Positions 9,054 through 17,183 are shown, counted from the first letter of the stretch. The stretch: DNA of 64,000 bases from Streptomyces sp. NBC_00239 (GCF_036194065.1 NZ_CP108095.1:186001-250000), one strand, 5' to 3'. Notes: generated by a model from the letters alone, not told the origin. Numbers and translations are program-made.

Positions 9054-9413
9054 TCAGCCCCACCTCACCGGCGATACCCAGTCGTCGTCCAGACCGGCCG
9101 GCATCGCCCAGTCGTCATCCAGACTCGAGGGCATCGCCCAGTCGTCATCCAGACTGGCCGAAGTCGCCGGCGGAGTCGGAGCCGCTGACGTCGAGTACCG
9201 CGGAGTCGGAGCCGCCGACGTCGAGTACGACGGAATCGGAGCCGCCGACGTCGAGTACGACGGAATCGGAGCCGCCGACGTCGAGTACGACGGAATCGGA
9301 GCCGCCGACGTCGAGTACGCCTGGGCCATGCCGGTCGCGAGAGCAAGGCCAGTAACTACACCCGAAACGGCAACGGCAGCCGCCGCGAGTCCACGAACTC
9401 GGTGTGTACGCAT
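9054..9413 (-). CDS. Small exported protein made of two sets of decapeptide repeats
   Basis: A 119-residue protein with a clear Sec signal peptide (MRTHRVRG, then a hydrophobic Ala/Val-rich core, ending near AQA at residue 32). The mature part is only repeats: five copies of a decapeptide YSTSAAPIPS (last two with T-P-R and T-P-P variants), a short linker, then three copies of SLDDDWAMPS, the last as GLDDDWVSPV, ending RWG. ATG 9413-9411 has a GGGGGG run upstream. The family is not recognised. Tyr/Ser/Pro-rich repeats followed by acidic-aromatic repeats could fit a cell-surface adhesive or matrix peptide, or a multi-core precursor of a modified peptide; no maturation enzyme is adjacent. Reality of the frame is supported by signal peptide plus exact codon-phased repeats. 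Confidence 0.7.
   Translation of the reverse strand: MRTHRVRGLAAAAVAVSGVVTGLALATGMAQAYSTSAAPIPSYSTSAAPIPSYSTSAAPIPSYSTSAAPTPRYSTSAAPTPPATSASLDDDWAMPSSLDDDWAMPAGLDDDWVSPVRWG
9071..9318. repeat. Two codon-phased 30-bp tandem repeat blocks
   Basis: Block 1 has units starting at 9181, 9211, 9241, 9271 and a partial one at 9301; the three units 9211-9300 are identical base for base. Block 2 has units at 9071, 9101 and 9131. Both periods are exactly 30 bp, i.e. ten codons of the reverse-strand gene. Identity at the DNA level implies recent slippage or unequal crossing over, and copy number may vary between strains. Confidence 0.95.
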
Positions 9414-10046
9414 GTGGGTCCCCCCGGTCAATATGCCCAGCAGTGTCGCCAGCCACGATCCAAGAGCCAACACCGCCCGTCGCCGACCCGCAACAGGCTT
9501 AACCGGTGACTTAAACGCCGCAGCCGAGCGTGTTGTTGACAGCTCAAACAGTGCGTCCCGCGCTCTCCGCCGTGAAGTGTCTACCACCTCACCACCACCC
9601 GAGCCCGCACAGAGCACCAGGCCAATGCCGGCTGGCCTTGCCCACGGCTCAGAGCTCGATCGGCCGAAGCGGTGAACACACTGGCGGGGCTGGGTGATGC
9701 CCGCGCGGTCGGGCCGTCGCTGCGCGAGCACCTGGCAGACGACTCCTTGTTCGCCCGGCGCGCCGGAGTAGCCCTCGACCAGGTCGGGCAGCGCATCGGC
9801 GGGCTGCTGGCACCGCCGGTCTGGCGCGAGCTGGGGCGAACCGGACCAGGGCCAGGGTCCCATTCCCGGGGACGGCGGGCCCCCAGGGTCCCGTACAACT
9901 TCTCATCCCACGCTCGTACGATCTCCGCGCATTCCGGTGATGTGCTGAGGGGGCACTGTCCGAGATTGTGCGGGGGCGTGGATTCGGCGCTTATCGCGGG
10001 TCATCGTCTTCTGGACCACACGTAAGTTGATTAAGGATCAAACAAG
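9414..10046. other. Intergenic stretch with a possible HEAT-like gene fragment
   Basis: The sequence holds the promoter region of the repeat-protein gene and of the esterase gene. A forward frame at about 9672-9850 reads GDARAVGPSLREHLADD and FARRAGVALDQVG, which recalls one HEAT/PBS-type repeat, but it has no ribosome site and its frame then becomes low-complexity. I treat it as a fragment at best. Confidence 0.3.
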
Positions 10047-11408
10047 ATGGCTGCGCACAAGAAGCGGATCAACCGCCGAAAACTCCTCGCGACGGTGGCG
10101 ATCGCGGCAGGGGCGGTCTTTACTCCCGTGGCGGTCAATGCGGCTACCGTCGACAAGGTCCCCGCGGCCGGGGGAAAGCAGAACGTGGCCCGCGCACTGG
10201 AGCGGGCGGCCCATCCGTTGCGCTCGACAGAGCCCGGGGGAAGCACAGCGGACCTGCGAGCGCTGACGTCCATGATCGGCAACGCCAAGGTGGTGGGCCT
10301 CGGCGAGGCCACTCACGGCTCCCACGAGTTCTTCACCATGAAGGAGCGGATTTTCCGTCACCTCGTGGAGAAGAAGGGCTTCACCACTTTCTCTCTGGAA
10401 ATGAGCTGGTCCTCAGGGCTCCAGATCGACGAATACCTGCAGACCGGCAAGGGAGACGTCCGGGAGATCGCCAAGGAGGCACTTGGAAACTCGCCCTGGG
10501 AACGAGAGGAGTTCGTCAGCCTTCTCGGGTGGATGCGGAATTACAACCGCAGCCATCCCAGCCGCACCGTCCACTTCATGGGCAACGATGTCGGTGCTCC
10601 CACACTGAGCGATGAGTTCTTCGGCCGGGTGACCGGCTACGTGCAGCGCAGCCACCCGGCGGCGCTGCCACAGCTCGACGAGCTCTACACCGGCCTGCGC
10701 CCGATCGACGATGTCTTCGCCTACCTGGGCAGGTCCCTCGCCGAACGACAGCAGCTCGCCACCAAGGCACAGCAGGCCCTGGAACTGGTCAGCACGCTAG
10801 GGGGCTCCGACGACAAGGCTTTCGTGTGGGCTGAGCAGAACGCCCGGTCGATCGCCCAGACCACCAAATTTCTCACGATTGACGTCACCGATCCCGAATC
10901 GGTGGCTGCCTCGCAGCGCTTCCGCGATGAGGTGATGGCCCAGAACGTCACCTGGTGGCAGCGGGAGACCGGCGACAAGGTGCTGCTGTCGGCGCACAAC
11001 GACCATGTCGGCTACAAGGCCGGTGACCCCGAAATGTATCCCAAGACGCAGGGCTCATTCCTGCGTGACGCCTTGGGCAAGAACTACCTCCCCATCGGCT
11101 TCACCTTCAACCAGGGCTCCTTCCTGTCCAAGGATGCCGCCCTCGGCGGCGAATGGAAGAAGTTCACCGTCGGCGCCGCCGGCCCCGGCAGGAACGAGCG
11201 CACCCTCGACCAGGTCCGACACCGGAACTTCTACCTCGATGTCCGCCACGCCCCGGCGCCCGCACGCGCCTGGCTCAACACCGCCCGGCCCACACTCAAC
11301 GTCGGCACCCAGTTTCCCGCAGAACCGCGCGACATCGCGATCGCCAAGTCCTTCGACGTTCTCATCCACCTGCACGAAGTCCGGGAGGCCGACAAGCTGA
11401 AGCCGTGA
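10047..11408 (+). CDS. Erythromycin esterase family protein, exported
   Basis: A 453-residue member of the erythromycin esterase (EreA/EreB-like) family. The N-terminus (KKRINRRKLLATVAIAAGAVF, cut in two here by the signal core) looks like a twin-arginine-like or Sec signal ending near VNA, so the enzyme probably acts outside the membrane, unusual for macrolide-inactivating members. Family motifs visible: GLGEATHGSHEFF around residue 90, SLEMSW, HFMGNDVG, and SAHNDHVGY; the His and Glu residues of these motifs form the catalytic cluster in the family. ATG 10047 has AAGGA nine bases upstream. Substrate is unknown; many family members are not resistance enzymes. A strong palindrome follows the stop directly. 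Confidence 0.9.
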   Translation: MAAHKKRINRRKLLATVAIAAGAVFTPVAVNAATVDKVPAAGGKQNVARALERAAHPLRSTEPGGSTADLRALTSMIGNAKVVGLGEATHGSHEFFTMKERIFRHLVEKKGFTTFSLEMSWSSGLQIDEYLQTGKGDVREIAKEALGNSPWEREEFVSLLGWMRNYNRSHPSRTVHFMGNDVGAPTLSDEFFGRVTGYVQRSHPAALPQLDELYTGLRPIDDVFAYLGRSLAERQQLATKAQQALELVSTLGGSDDKAFVWAEQNARSIAQTTKFLTIDVTDPESVAASQRFRDEVMAQNVTWWQRETGDKVLLSAHNDHVGYKAGDPEMYPKTQGSFLRDALGKNYLPIGFTFNQGSFLSKDAALGGEWKKFTVGAAGPGRNERTLDQVRHRNFYLDVRHAPAPARAWLNTARPTLNVGTQFPAEPRDIAIAKSFDVLIHLHEVREADKLKP

Positions 11409-11434
11409 GGCGTGTCAGCGATCGCTGACACGCC
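11409..11434 (+). terminator. 26-bp perfect palindrome right after the esterase stop
   Basis: Bases 11409-11434 equal their own reverse complement (GGCGTGTCAGCGA and its mirror). They begin with the base after the TGA, so the mRNA would fold into an 11-bp hairpin with a minimal loop. There is no T-run, as is usual for Streptomyces terminators. Confidence 0.65.
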
Positions 11435-11471
11435 CCAGCCCACCCCGGACCTGCGGAACTCTCTGAGTAGC

Positions 11472-11550
11472 CGCCAGGCGCAGCCCCTGTGTCCCATTCG
11501 TCGTCCGGGCCGCCGGGGCAGACCTTGCGTCCGCATTCCGGTCCGGGGCA
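11472..11550 (-). repeat. Diverged second copy of the conserved C-terminal peptide block
   Basis: Reading the reverse strand gives CQRCPGPECGRK and then PGGPDDEWDTGAAPGG, matching the block at 7816-7897 in sequence and orientation (about 3.7 kb away). The nucleotide match extends over roughly 80 bases with scattered substitutions and small indels. The frame upstream is not open to a start codon. Confidence 0.6.
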
Positions 11551-11639
11551 GCGCTGGCAAGCCGGGGTTGCCCAGCGCCGAGCCAAGCACTGAGACACAC
11601 GACAGCACCGGTCGGCGCGCCGGTGCGGCCGCCGACAGT

Positions 11640-11755
11640 GCGGCAGGTGACGGTGCGACAGGTGACTGGCTGGATCACCCCGCACCCCACGACGCTGAAC
11701 CAGGAAGACCGGGCCGGCCTGAAGGAGGTCATGACCGCCGCGTCTGCCGGGTAGT
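11640..11755 (+). pseudogene. ISL3-family transposase fragment
   Basis: The forward frame reads VRQVTGWITPHPTTLNQED, then RAGLKEVMTAASAG and a TAG. This corresponds to the internal segment of ISL3 transposases (VRxVTxWLTxxPxxL...LKxVLAxCPEL). A short direct duplication, GTGCGGCAGGTGAC/GGTGCGACAGGTGAC, starts it. Only about 38 codons survive. Confidence 0.6.
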
Positions 11756-12059
11756 GGCTCCTGCTCCGGTCGGCCAGAAGGATCCGGGGGGTACGGATCC
11801 CAAGGGTGTCCAGGTGCCGGTGGGCTGCTTCGAAGAGCTCGATGCCAGAGGCGGGCGAGAACGGCTCCGCATGGTTGCCGGCCTGGTCGCCCGACGTGAC
11901 GGGCCCAACGCCGCTGCGTAAAGGCAGACTTCGACCCCCTCGCAATCGAACGCGGGGATGACCGCTCCGCGACGGTTCCGCAAGATCTGTGCCAGAACCG
12001 AGTACCAGCAGCACCCGATTGCTTGACTCGAAGCGCTGTCGTGTGTCCGTCCGCCGGGG
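11756..12059. other. Non-genic stretch between two transposase fragments
   Basis: No intact gene. A reverse-strand coding-like shred reads SGIELFEAAHRHLDTLGIRT and then PRILLADRSRSH, but it lacks a start and changes frame on both sides. Confidence 0.35.
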
Positions 12060-12620
12060 GTGGACGCTGCGCCTGGCAGTACGCCGCGTACGGCATCGAG
12101 ATAGCGGTCCGTCGCCCGGCAATCCGGCATGGGCCACAACACCGTCCTGCGTTTCGCCCGCGCGGCCACGCCTGAGGCCCTGTTCACCGGACAGAGGCAA
12201 AACCGCCGCACCGCGCTGGGCCCCTGCAAGCCCTACCTCCATCAGTGTCGGCAGGACGGCTGCACCAACGCCTGGCAGCTATGAGAGGAGCTCAAGGAGC
12301 AGAGCTACTCGCATGGTTGCGCCAGCGTCCGCGACTGCATCCGCTCCGTGCTGCGGGGGCAGGCCGCAGCCCATCGGTCCGCGGCCGCCGGCGGCCCGCA
12401 CCGTCACCCGATGGATCCTCACCCACCCGAAGCTCTGCAGGAACCAGATCGAATCCACCTCAAGACTGTCCTGGCCGCGTGCCCCGAACTCCATGCCCTG
12501 GCCGCGCACGTGCGCTCGTTCCCACGGGAAGTGGACCAGAACCTCACAAGCAAGAGCACTTGTCGGTGGGTTCCGGCAGCACCCATCACCCAAAGAGCGC
12601 ATGAGTGTCGGTGCGAAGCA
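12060..12620 (+). pseudogene. ISL3-family transposase, degraded
   Basis: Pieces in shifting forward frames align in order with an ISL3 transposase: a YGIEIAVRR segment, MGHNTVLRFARAATPEAL with FTGQRQNRRTAL, PYLHQCRQDGCTNAWQL, an in-frame TGA, EELKEQSYSHGCASVRD, TVTRWILTHP in another frame, and LKTVLAACPELHALAAHVRS. At least two frameshifts and one stop are needed to read it, so it is inactive. The end (C-terminal DDE-type catalytic part) is missing here; a C-terminal piece from the same IS family occurs at 16407-16600. Confidence 0.85.
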
Positions 12621-12742
12621 AGAGCACCCGGAGCAATGTGGGCTTACGGTGATGACGTGCGGCGTGTCCGGTGACAGCGATTGAGCGTTGTCCCCGAAGC
12701 TGCTGCATCCTGGCGGCTTACACCAACGAGACGGAGGCAGCG

Positions 12743-13018
12743 GTGATCGCGAGGGTGGCCGTGTGGGAACCGATGCCGGCTGACGACCGGGACTGGGTGC
12801 TGGATGCTGCCGCCGCCGTGCCCGGCGTCCATGGCGCGTATCACCTCGTCGATCCTGCCACTGGCAACGGACTGTCCGTCGCCTTCTTCGAGGACGAAGC
12901 CGCAGCTCGCGCCGCACACAACGCAATCGAGAAGCGCGCCGAGGAGATCGGCTGGAACAAGGCCCCGCACCCGGCACCCGTTTCCCAAACGATCTATCAG
13001 GTTGTCCGGCACGTGTAG
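12743..13018 (+). CDS. Small ABM-like (dimeric alpha/beta barrel) protein
   Basis: A 91-residue protein starting at GTG 12743 with GGAGG six bases upstream. The sequence IARVAVWEPMPADDRDWVLD, then GVHGAYHLVDPATGNGLSVA and FFEDEAAARAAHNAI has the strand-helix-strand pattern of antibiotic-biosynthesis-monooxygenase-like ferredoxin-fold proteins used as quinol or small-molecule modifying enzymes or as stress proteins. No catalytic residue can be assigned. A short hairpin GGCGCC-AAAA-GGCGCC follows the stop at 13022-13037 and may end its transcript. Confidence 0.75.
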   Translation: MIARVAVWEPMPADDRDWVLDAAAAVPGVHGAYHLVDPATGNGLSVAFFEDEAAARAAHNAIEKRAEEIGWNKAPHPAPVSQTIYQVVRHV

Positions 13019-13064
13019 CGCGGCGCCAAAAGGCGCCTACGCTCGGGGTTCGGTGGCACGCCGC

Positions 13065-13433
13065 TCAGCCCTTCGATGACACGGGACACGGACGTTCGGC
13101 ATCGACCCGGCCGCGGTACAGCGCACCCTGCCACGTGGCCGGTGAGCCGCGTGAGACGCCGCCGGTGCGCAGGTACTCGGGCGACAGGTGCGACTCGCCG
13201 GCCAGCTCCTCGAACATCGTGCCCTGCGCGAGGGCGCGCTCGACTGCTTCATGCAGGGAAATCTGAACGCGGCGGCTGGCCTCCACAAGGTCTGCCACGG
13301 AGTGGGCCCGCCTGCCGTCACGCAGGCCGGAGGACGCGTTGTCGGTGATCATCTCCGCGGCCACGGCCAAGCCGGCGTCCATCATCTGTCGGTCCTGCGG
13401 GAGTTCACGCTTGATCTTCCTCAGGATGCTCAT
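13065..13433 (-). CDS. Hypothetical protein
   Basis: A 122-residue predicted protein starting MSILRKIKRELPQDRQMMDA. The middle (VADLVEASRRVQISLHEAVE) is helical and amphipathic, the last third is low in structure signals. I do not recognise it. Codon use has the expected GC-rich third position and the frame is unbroken, and it lies convergent to the ABM-like gene and divergent from the permease gene. It may be real, but no independent evidence supports it. Confidence 0.45.
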   Translation of the reverse strand: MSILRKIKRELPQDRQMMDAGLAVAAEMITDNASSGLRDGRRAHSVADLVEASRRVQISLHEAVERALAQGTMFEELAGESHLSPEYLRTGGVSRGSPATWQGALYRGRVDAERPCPVSSKG

Positions 13434-13637
13434 GGGCCGCCAGACAGTAGGCGCCCGTCACCCGGGGACTGAGCAATCGGCTGTTCTCTCCGTTGGCTTC
13501 GTTCACGAGTTTGGACAGGAGTTGTTCACCGTCCCCGGAAGCGGTTGGATCGGGGCGGGGTCGATGTTCACGAGAACGGGAGGCACCTGATCCGGAGCCT
13601 GTTCCGGGGGCCGGTCGGTGAGTGCTGGGAGGCTGTC

Positions 13638-14420
13638 GTGGAGTGGTCGACGGGATTGCTCGGATTCGCCGCCGGGCTCCTGATATCGGTCACCACCGCG
13701 CCCGTGGGCGTCTCCGGAGCGGTCTTCCTGCTGCCCGTTCAAGTCAGCGTGCTGGGCGTACCGAGCCCGGCCGTGACACCCACGAACCTGCTCTACAACG
13801 TTGTGGCCGGCCCCGGTGCCCTCTTGCGCTACTGGCGGGCCGGGCGACTGGGCGGGCCGCTGACCCGCCTGCTCATCGCGGGCACCGTTCCCGGCGTCGT
13901 CATCGGCGCCGTGATCCGCGTCTTCGCCGTTCCCGGCCCGCGCGTCTTCCGTCTCCTCGTCGCCGCGCTGCTGCTACCGCTCGGACTGTGGCTGTGGCTA
14001 AGGACGGTGCGCCCGGCAGCACCGAGCACCCGCAACCAGCCTTCACCCCACACGACGACGTCGCTGGCCCTGGCCGTCGGTGTCGCCGGCGGCATCTACG
14101 GAATCGGGGGCGGCTCCCTGCTCGGCCCGATCCTCGTCGGCCGCGGCACCCCCGTTGCCACCGTCGCACCCGCCGCCCTGGCCTCCACCTTCGTGACCTC
14201 CATCGTCGGCGCGGCCACCTACGCGCTGCTCTCCCTGGCCGCCACCGGTGACGTCGCCCCCGACTGGCTGCTGGGCCTGTCCTGCGGAGCCGGCGGCCTG
14301 GTCGGCGGATACCTCGGCGCGCGCCTCCAGCCGCACCTGCCCGAAACCGTGCTCCGGCTCCTGCTCGGCACCCTCGCCACCAGTGTTGGCGCGCTCTACG
14401 CAGTTCAAATCCTTCGCTGA
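13638..14420 (+). CDS. TauE/SafE family permease
   Basis: A 260-residue membrane protein of the TauE/SafE (sulfite/organosulfonate exporter) family. About eight hydrophobic segments are arranged as two similar halves; conserved loops GVSGAVFLLPVQVSVLG with TPTNLLYN in the first half and GIYGIGGGSLLGPILVG with ASTFVTS in the second are typical. GTG 13638 is preceded by GGGAGG with five-base spacing; the frame extends farther upstream without a ribosome site. The transported anion is unknown. Confidence 0.88.
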   Translation: MEWSTGLLGFAAGLLISVTTAPVGVSGAVFLLPVQVSVLGVPSPAVTPTNLLYNVVAGPGALLRYWRAGRLGGPLTRLLIAGTVPGVVIGAVIRVFAVPGPRVFRLLVAALLLPLGLWLWLRTVRPAAPSTRNQPSPHTTTSLALAVGVAGGIYGIGGGSLLGPILVGRGTPVATVAPAALASTFVTSIVGAATYALLSLAATGDVAPDWLLGLSCGAGGLVGGYLGARLQPHLPETVLRLLLGTLATSVGALYAVQILR

Positions 14421-14656
14421 CCGTGCAGCGTCCAGTCGTCCCACGGCACTCGAGTGTTGTCGAAACGCGTGGACAATCCGGCCCGACGCTCGCCCCCGAA
14501 CGCCTCCCAAACTGATGTCGAAGTGCTGCCCGTTCTCAGGTTCTGGCTCAGCTTCTGTGGTGCAGCCCCGCTGAGTGACCGGGTCAGCTCGCGGCTGACC
14601 AATCCCGGTGGCGAGAACGCAGTGATGGGGCTCCCGCGGGTGTGGCGGCCGCGGGC

Positions 14657-15118
14657 TCAGCTGGCGGGCGGGGCTGTCGCGCGGCGCGTCTGCTGGACCA
14701 GGACGGTGGTGGCGCGTTCCAGAAGCCCGCAGAGTGTGGCGTGTTCGGAAGGCGTGAACGCGTCGGTGAGCGCGCGCTCAAGGATGATCACCTCTTGGTA
14801 GGCGCGGTCGTGTAGCGCCCGGCCCTCGTCGGTGAGGGTGGCGATCTGCACCTTGGCGTGCACAGGGGACGTCTCGCGGCGGATGAGTTCCTTGGTCTCC
14901 ATGTTGGTCAGCACGCTGCTCATGCTCTGCTGCGTCACCCCGCAGGAGCGGGCCAGTTGGGCGCCGGACATGCCGCCTTCGCGCGAGAGGATCAACAGCA
15001 CGGTGTACTGCGTCATGGTCAGCCCGTAGGCACGCAGTACTGCCTCGTGGTGCGCCATCAACGCCTGCTCCGACCGCCTGATCCGGGTGCAGAGGTCGTT
15101 CTCGATCGGGGCTGCCAT
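14657..15118 (-). CDS. MarR family transcriptional regulator
   Basis: A 153-residue winged-helix regulator. The DNA-binding part is visible as LTMTQYTVLLILSREGGMSG, then QLARSCGVTQQSMSSVLTNM and wing ETSPVHAKVQIATLTDEGRA. ATG 15118-15116 has GGAG upstream; an upstream in-frame ATG exists but would place the start inside the operator. It is transcribed divergently from the quinone oxidoreductase gene across a 104-bp gap that holds a large inverted repeat, so it very likely represses that gene and itself in response to a small molecule (electrophile or quinone is a guess from the neighbour). Confidence 0.92.
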   Translation of the reverse strand: MAAPIENDLCTRIRRSEQALMAHHEAVLRAYGLTMTQYTVLLILSREGGMSGAQLARSCGVTQQSMSSVLTNMETKELIRRETSPVHAKVQIATLTDEGRALHDRAYQEVIILERALTDAFTPSEHATLCGLLERATTVLVQQTRRATAPPAS

Positions 15119-15150
15119 CGCACACTCCCACTCCGTTGACAGGTTCATGG

Positions 15151-15206
15151 GTTGACTCAGGAACCTTACATGCCTACCTTCTCGACTATAAGGATACTGA
15201 GTCAAC
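15151..15206. promoter_or_regulatory. Inverted-repeat operator between MarR and quinone reductase genes
   Basis: Two 18-bp arms, 15151-15168 (GTTGACTCAGGAACCTTA) and 15189-15206 (TAAGGATACTGAGTCAAC), are reverse complements at 16 of 18 positions, separated by 20 bp. The outer ten bases match perfectly. Each arm also contains TTGACT, a good -35 sequence, pointing inward on opposite strands, so a bound MarR dimer pair would block both divergent promoters. Confidence 0.85.
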
Positions 15207-15222
15207 GCAGGGGGCTGTAACC

Positions 15223-16170
15223 ATGAAGGCTGTCATTCTCGACACCGATGACCACTACCGGGTCGCCGAACTCGATGAGCCCACCCCCGGCCCCGGCCAG
15301 GTGGCGATCCGTGTGGCCTACGCCGGGATCCAGTGGGGCGACACCATGGTCAGGGACGGCCACTTCGCCGTACCTCGCCCCTTCGTCCCGGGATTCGAGG
15401 CATCCGGGCACATCGTCGCGGTCGGCTCGGGTATCGACGCACGCCGTGTCGGTGAGGCCGTCACCGCACTGACCACCTCAGGCGCCTACGCCGAGGTGGT
15501 CCTGGCACCCGCCACGCTCACGTTCGGCATCGGCAGCATGCCGCTGAGGACAGCCGCAGGTCTCGGGTGGGGCGCACCGACCGCCTTCGACCTGATCAAC
15601 ACCGCCGCGCATGTGCGGCCCGGCGAAAGCGTGCTGATCCACGCTGCCGCCGGCTCAGTCGGCACGCTCGCCGCCCAGTTCGCCCGACTCGCCGGAGCAG
15701 GCCGGATCGTCGGTGTCGTCAGCACTGCCGACAGGGCCGACTACGCCGCACAGTTCGGGTACGACCAGCTCCTGCTCCGCGAGGAGTTCCCGGCCAAGCT
15801 CGGTGACGAGAAGCCCGACGTCATCCTCGACCCGGTCGGCGGCTCGACCCGCACCGCTGGCCTCGAGCAGCTCGCCGTACACGGCCGACTGGTGGCATAC
15901 GGCAACCTCGCCACGTACGAACCCGTACTCGCCAACGCCAACGACCTCCTCATGCACGGCAAGTCACTCCTGACCTACAACAGCAACCTGCTCAGCCAGA
16001 CCCACCCCGAGCGGCTCGCCGACAGTGCCCGCCGCGCACTCGGCCTCGTCGCCGACGGCAAGGTCCGCATGGACATCACCAGCGAGTACGCCCTCGGGGA
16101 CCTGGCCATGGCCGTGCAGCGCCTCGCCGAGGGCACTACCCATGGCAAGAGCATCCTCCGCGTCGCCTGA
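15223..16170 (+). CDS. Zinc-independent quinone oxidoreductase (MDR family)
   Basis: A 315-residue medium-chain NADPH:quinone reductase-like enzyme. Seen: N-terminal GroES-like fold with PGFEASGHIVAVGSGI, the nucleotide-binding stretch ESVLIHAAAGSVGTLAAQ (AAxGxVG motif), DVILDPVGGS and the C-terminal GKSILRVA. Zinc-ligand Cys residues of alcohol dehydrogenases are absent. ATG 15223 follows GGGGG with a suitable gap. Divergent from the MarR gene and sharing its operator, it is probably induced by the ligand of that regulator. Confidence 0.9.
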   Translation: MKAVILDTDDHYRVAELDEPTPGPGQVAIRVAYAGIQWGDTMVRDGHFAVPRPFVPGFEASGHIVAVGSGIDARRVGEAVTALTTSGAYAEVVLAPATLTFGIGSMPLRTAAGLGWGAPTAFDLINTAAHVRPGESVLIHAAAGSVGTLAAQFARLAGAGRIVGVVSTADRADYAAQFGYDQLLLREEFPAKLGDEKPDVILDPVGGSTRTAGLEQLAVHGRLVAYGNLATYEPVLANANDLLMHGKSLLTYNSNLLSQTHPERLADSARRALGLVADGKVRMDITSEYALGDLAMAVQRLAEGTTHGKSILRVA

Positions 16171-16279
16171 CAACACGCAGAAAGCGCCGGCCTCGAGGCG
16201 GCTCCCGCGATGAACCCCCGCCAGGACGGGAAGGGATCACCTCGGACGCGGGAGCGACCCCATATGACCCCTCATCAGT

Positions 16280-16309
16280 GCTGGGCAGCGGCCATGGCCG
16301 CTGCCCAGC
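16280..16309. terminator. 30-bp perfect palindrome between convergent genes
   Basis: Bases 16280-16309 (GCTGGGCAGCGGCCA and its exact mirror) form a perfect palindrome. It lies 110 bp after the quinone reductase and about 100 bp after the IS chimera on the opposite strand, so a bidirectional terminator is the simplest reading; an operator is possible. Its centre GGCCATGGCC resembles the centre of the palindrome at 1533-1562. Confidence 0.45.
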
Positions 16310-16406
16310 CTGCCGTGCCCCACACAGCCACACCGATCGCGTCAAGCCCCGAAGGACTTCCTGAGCTGACCACGAAGGAACTGCTTCGCTGCCTCATGTT
16401 CGGTGA

Positions 16407-16772
16407 TCAGGAGATGAGAACCCGTCTCCGCAGGAGGTTGAAGCCTGCGCGGCCGAACATCTGGCGCTTGAGCATCTTGATCCTGTTGCCATGTCCTTCG
16501 ACGACGCCCGAGCTCCAGGGCAGGGTCAGGCCGGCGATGACGGCCTCACGATCGCGTTCCAGTCCTGCGGCAAGGGTACGGAGGCTGGGAAGGTCGTCCT
16601 GTCGGACGGCGAGAAGTCCAGGGCGCCGGCCGAACAGGATGCCCTGGAACACCAGCCGGTCCGAATGCCGCTTCCGCCCCGGATGACGAACCCGCCGCTC
16701 GACCTTCGACAGGAGCGGCTCGATCACCGCCCAGAACTCATCGTCCGCTTCCCACGGCTTCCGCCGAGCCAC
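16407..16772 (-). pseudogene. Chimeric transposase: IS5-type N-terminus joined to ISL3 C-terminus
   Basis: The frame starts at GTG 16772 with the N-terminus of an IS5-family transposase (ARRKPWEADDEFWAVIEPLL, RHPGRKRHSDRLVFQGILF). After about residue 52 it changes abruptly into the C-terminus of an ISL3 transposase (SLRTLAAGLERDREAVIAGL, LPWSSGVVEGHGNRIKMLKR, QMFGRAGFNLLRRRVL). The ISL3 part carries the last catalytic acidic residue (Glu in SSGVVEGHGN), but neither family's full DDE triad is present. Two IS remnants were thus fused in frame by deletion; the product cannot be an active transposase. Confidence 0.88.
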
Positions 16773-16839
16773 CCCACACCCCCAGATCAAGGTTTCCAGA
16801 GCCATCCAGCCAGCCCAAAGATCATTTCGTTAGGGGTTG

Positions 16840-17035
16840 TAAGGCTCTTCTCCCGGCTCGTGTTCTCACCGCTGATCGCATCCAGCGCCGCTCCTACGGC
16901 CGTTTCGGAACCGTCCTGGTCATCCAGTCCTGGTTGGTCGGCGTGGGCGTCGTCGTATTCGGCGGGGCGCTGGCCGGCCGACTGCTCCACATCGGGCTCC
17001 CCCGCCTGGCTCGGGCGCTGAAACGCCGAGGGTGA
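16840..17035 (+). pseudogene. 3' remnant of a membrane-protein gene
   Basis: The forward frame ends VLTADRIQRRSYGRFGTVLV, IQSWLVGVGVVVFGGALAG, RLLHIGLPRLARALKRRG and TGA at 17033. It contains one good membrane helix and a basic tail but no start with a ribosome site; its upstream part was apparently removed by the IS event next to it. The family is not recognised. Confidence 0.4.
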
Positions 17036-17183
17036 GGCTCGGGCGTACCGCACTCTGCCCCGCTCAGGCAGCGCGGGCCGCTGCGGATATGACCGCCTGG
17101 TGGGCGGGTGGGAGAATTTCAGTACCACGGGTAGAGCGCGCGTATGTGTGCGCCCATCCCGATACAGGACAGCAGGTCAGGCC

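Noticed and set aside
9071..9318. Regular 30-bp repeats considered as a CRISPR array
   Set aside because: Units are contiguous without spacers and exactly in codon phase with an exported protein.
9672..10025. Forward frame with a HEAT-like segment
   Set aside because: No ribosome site, loses protein character after ~60 codons.
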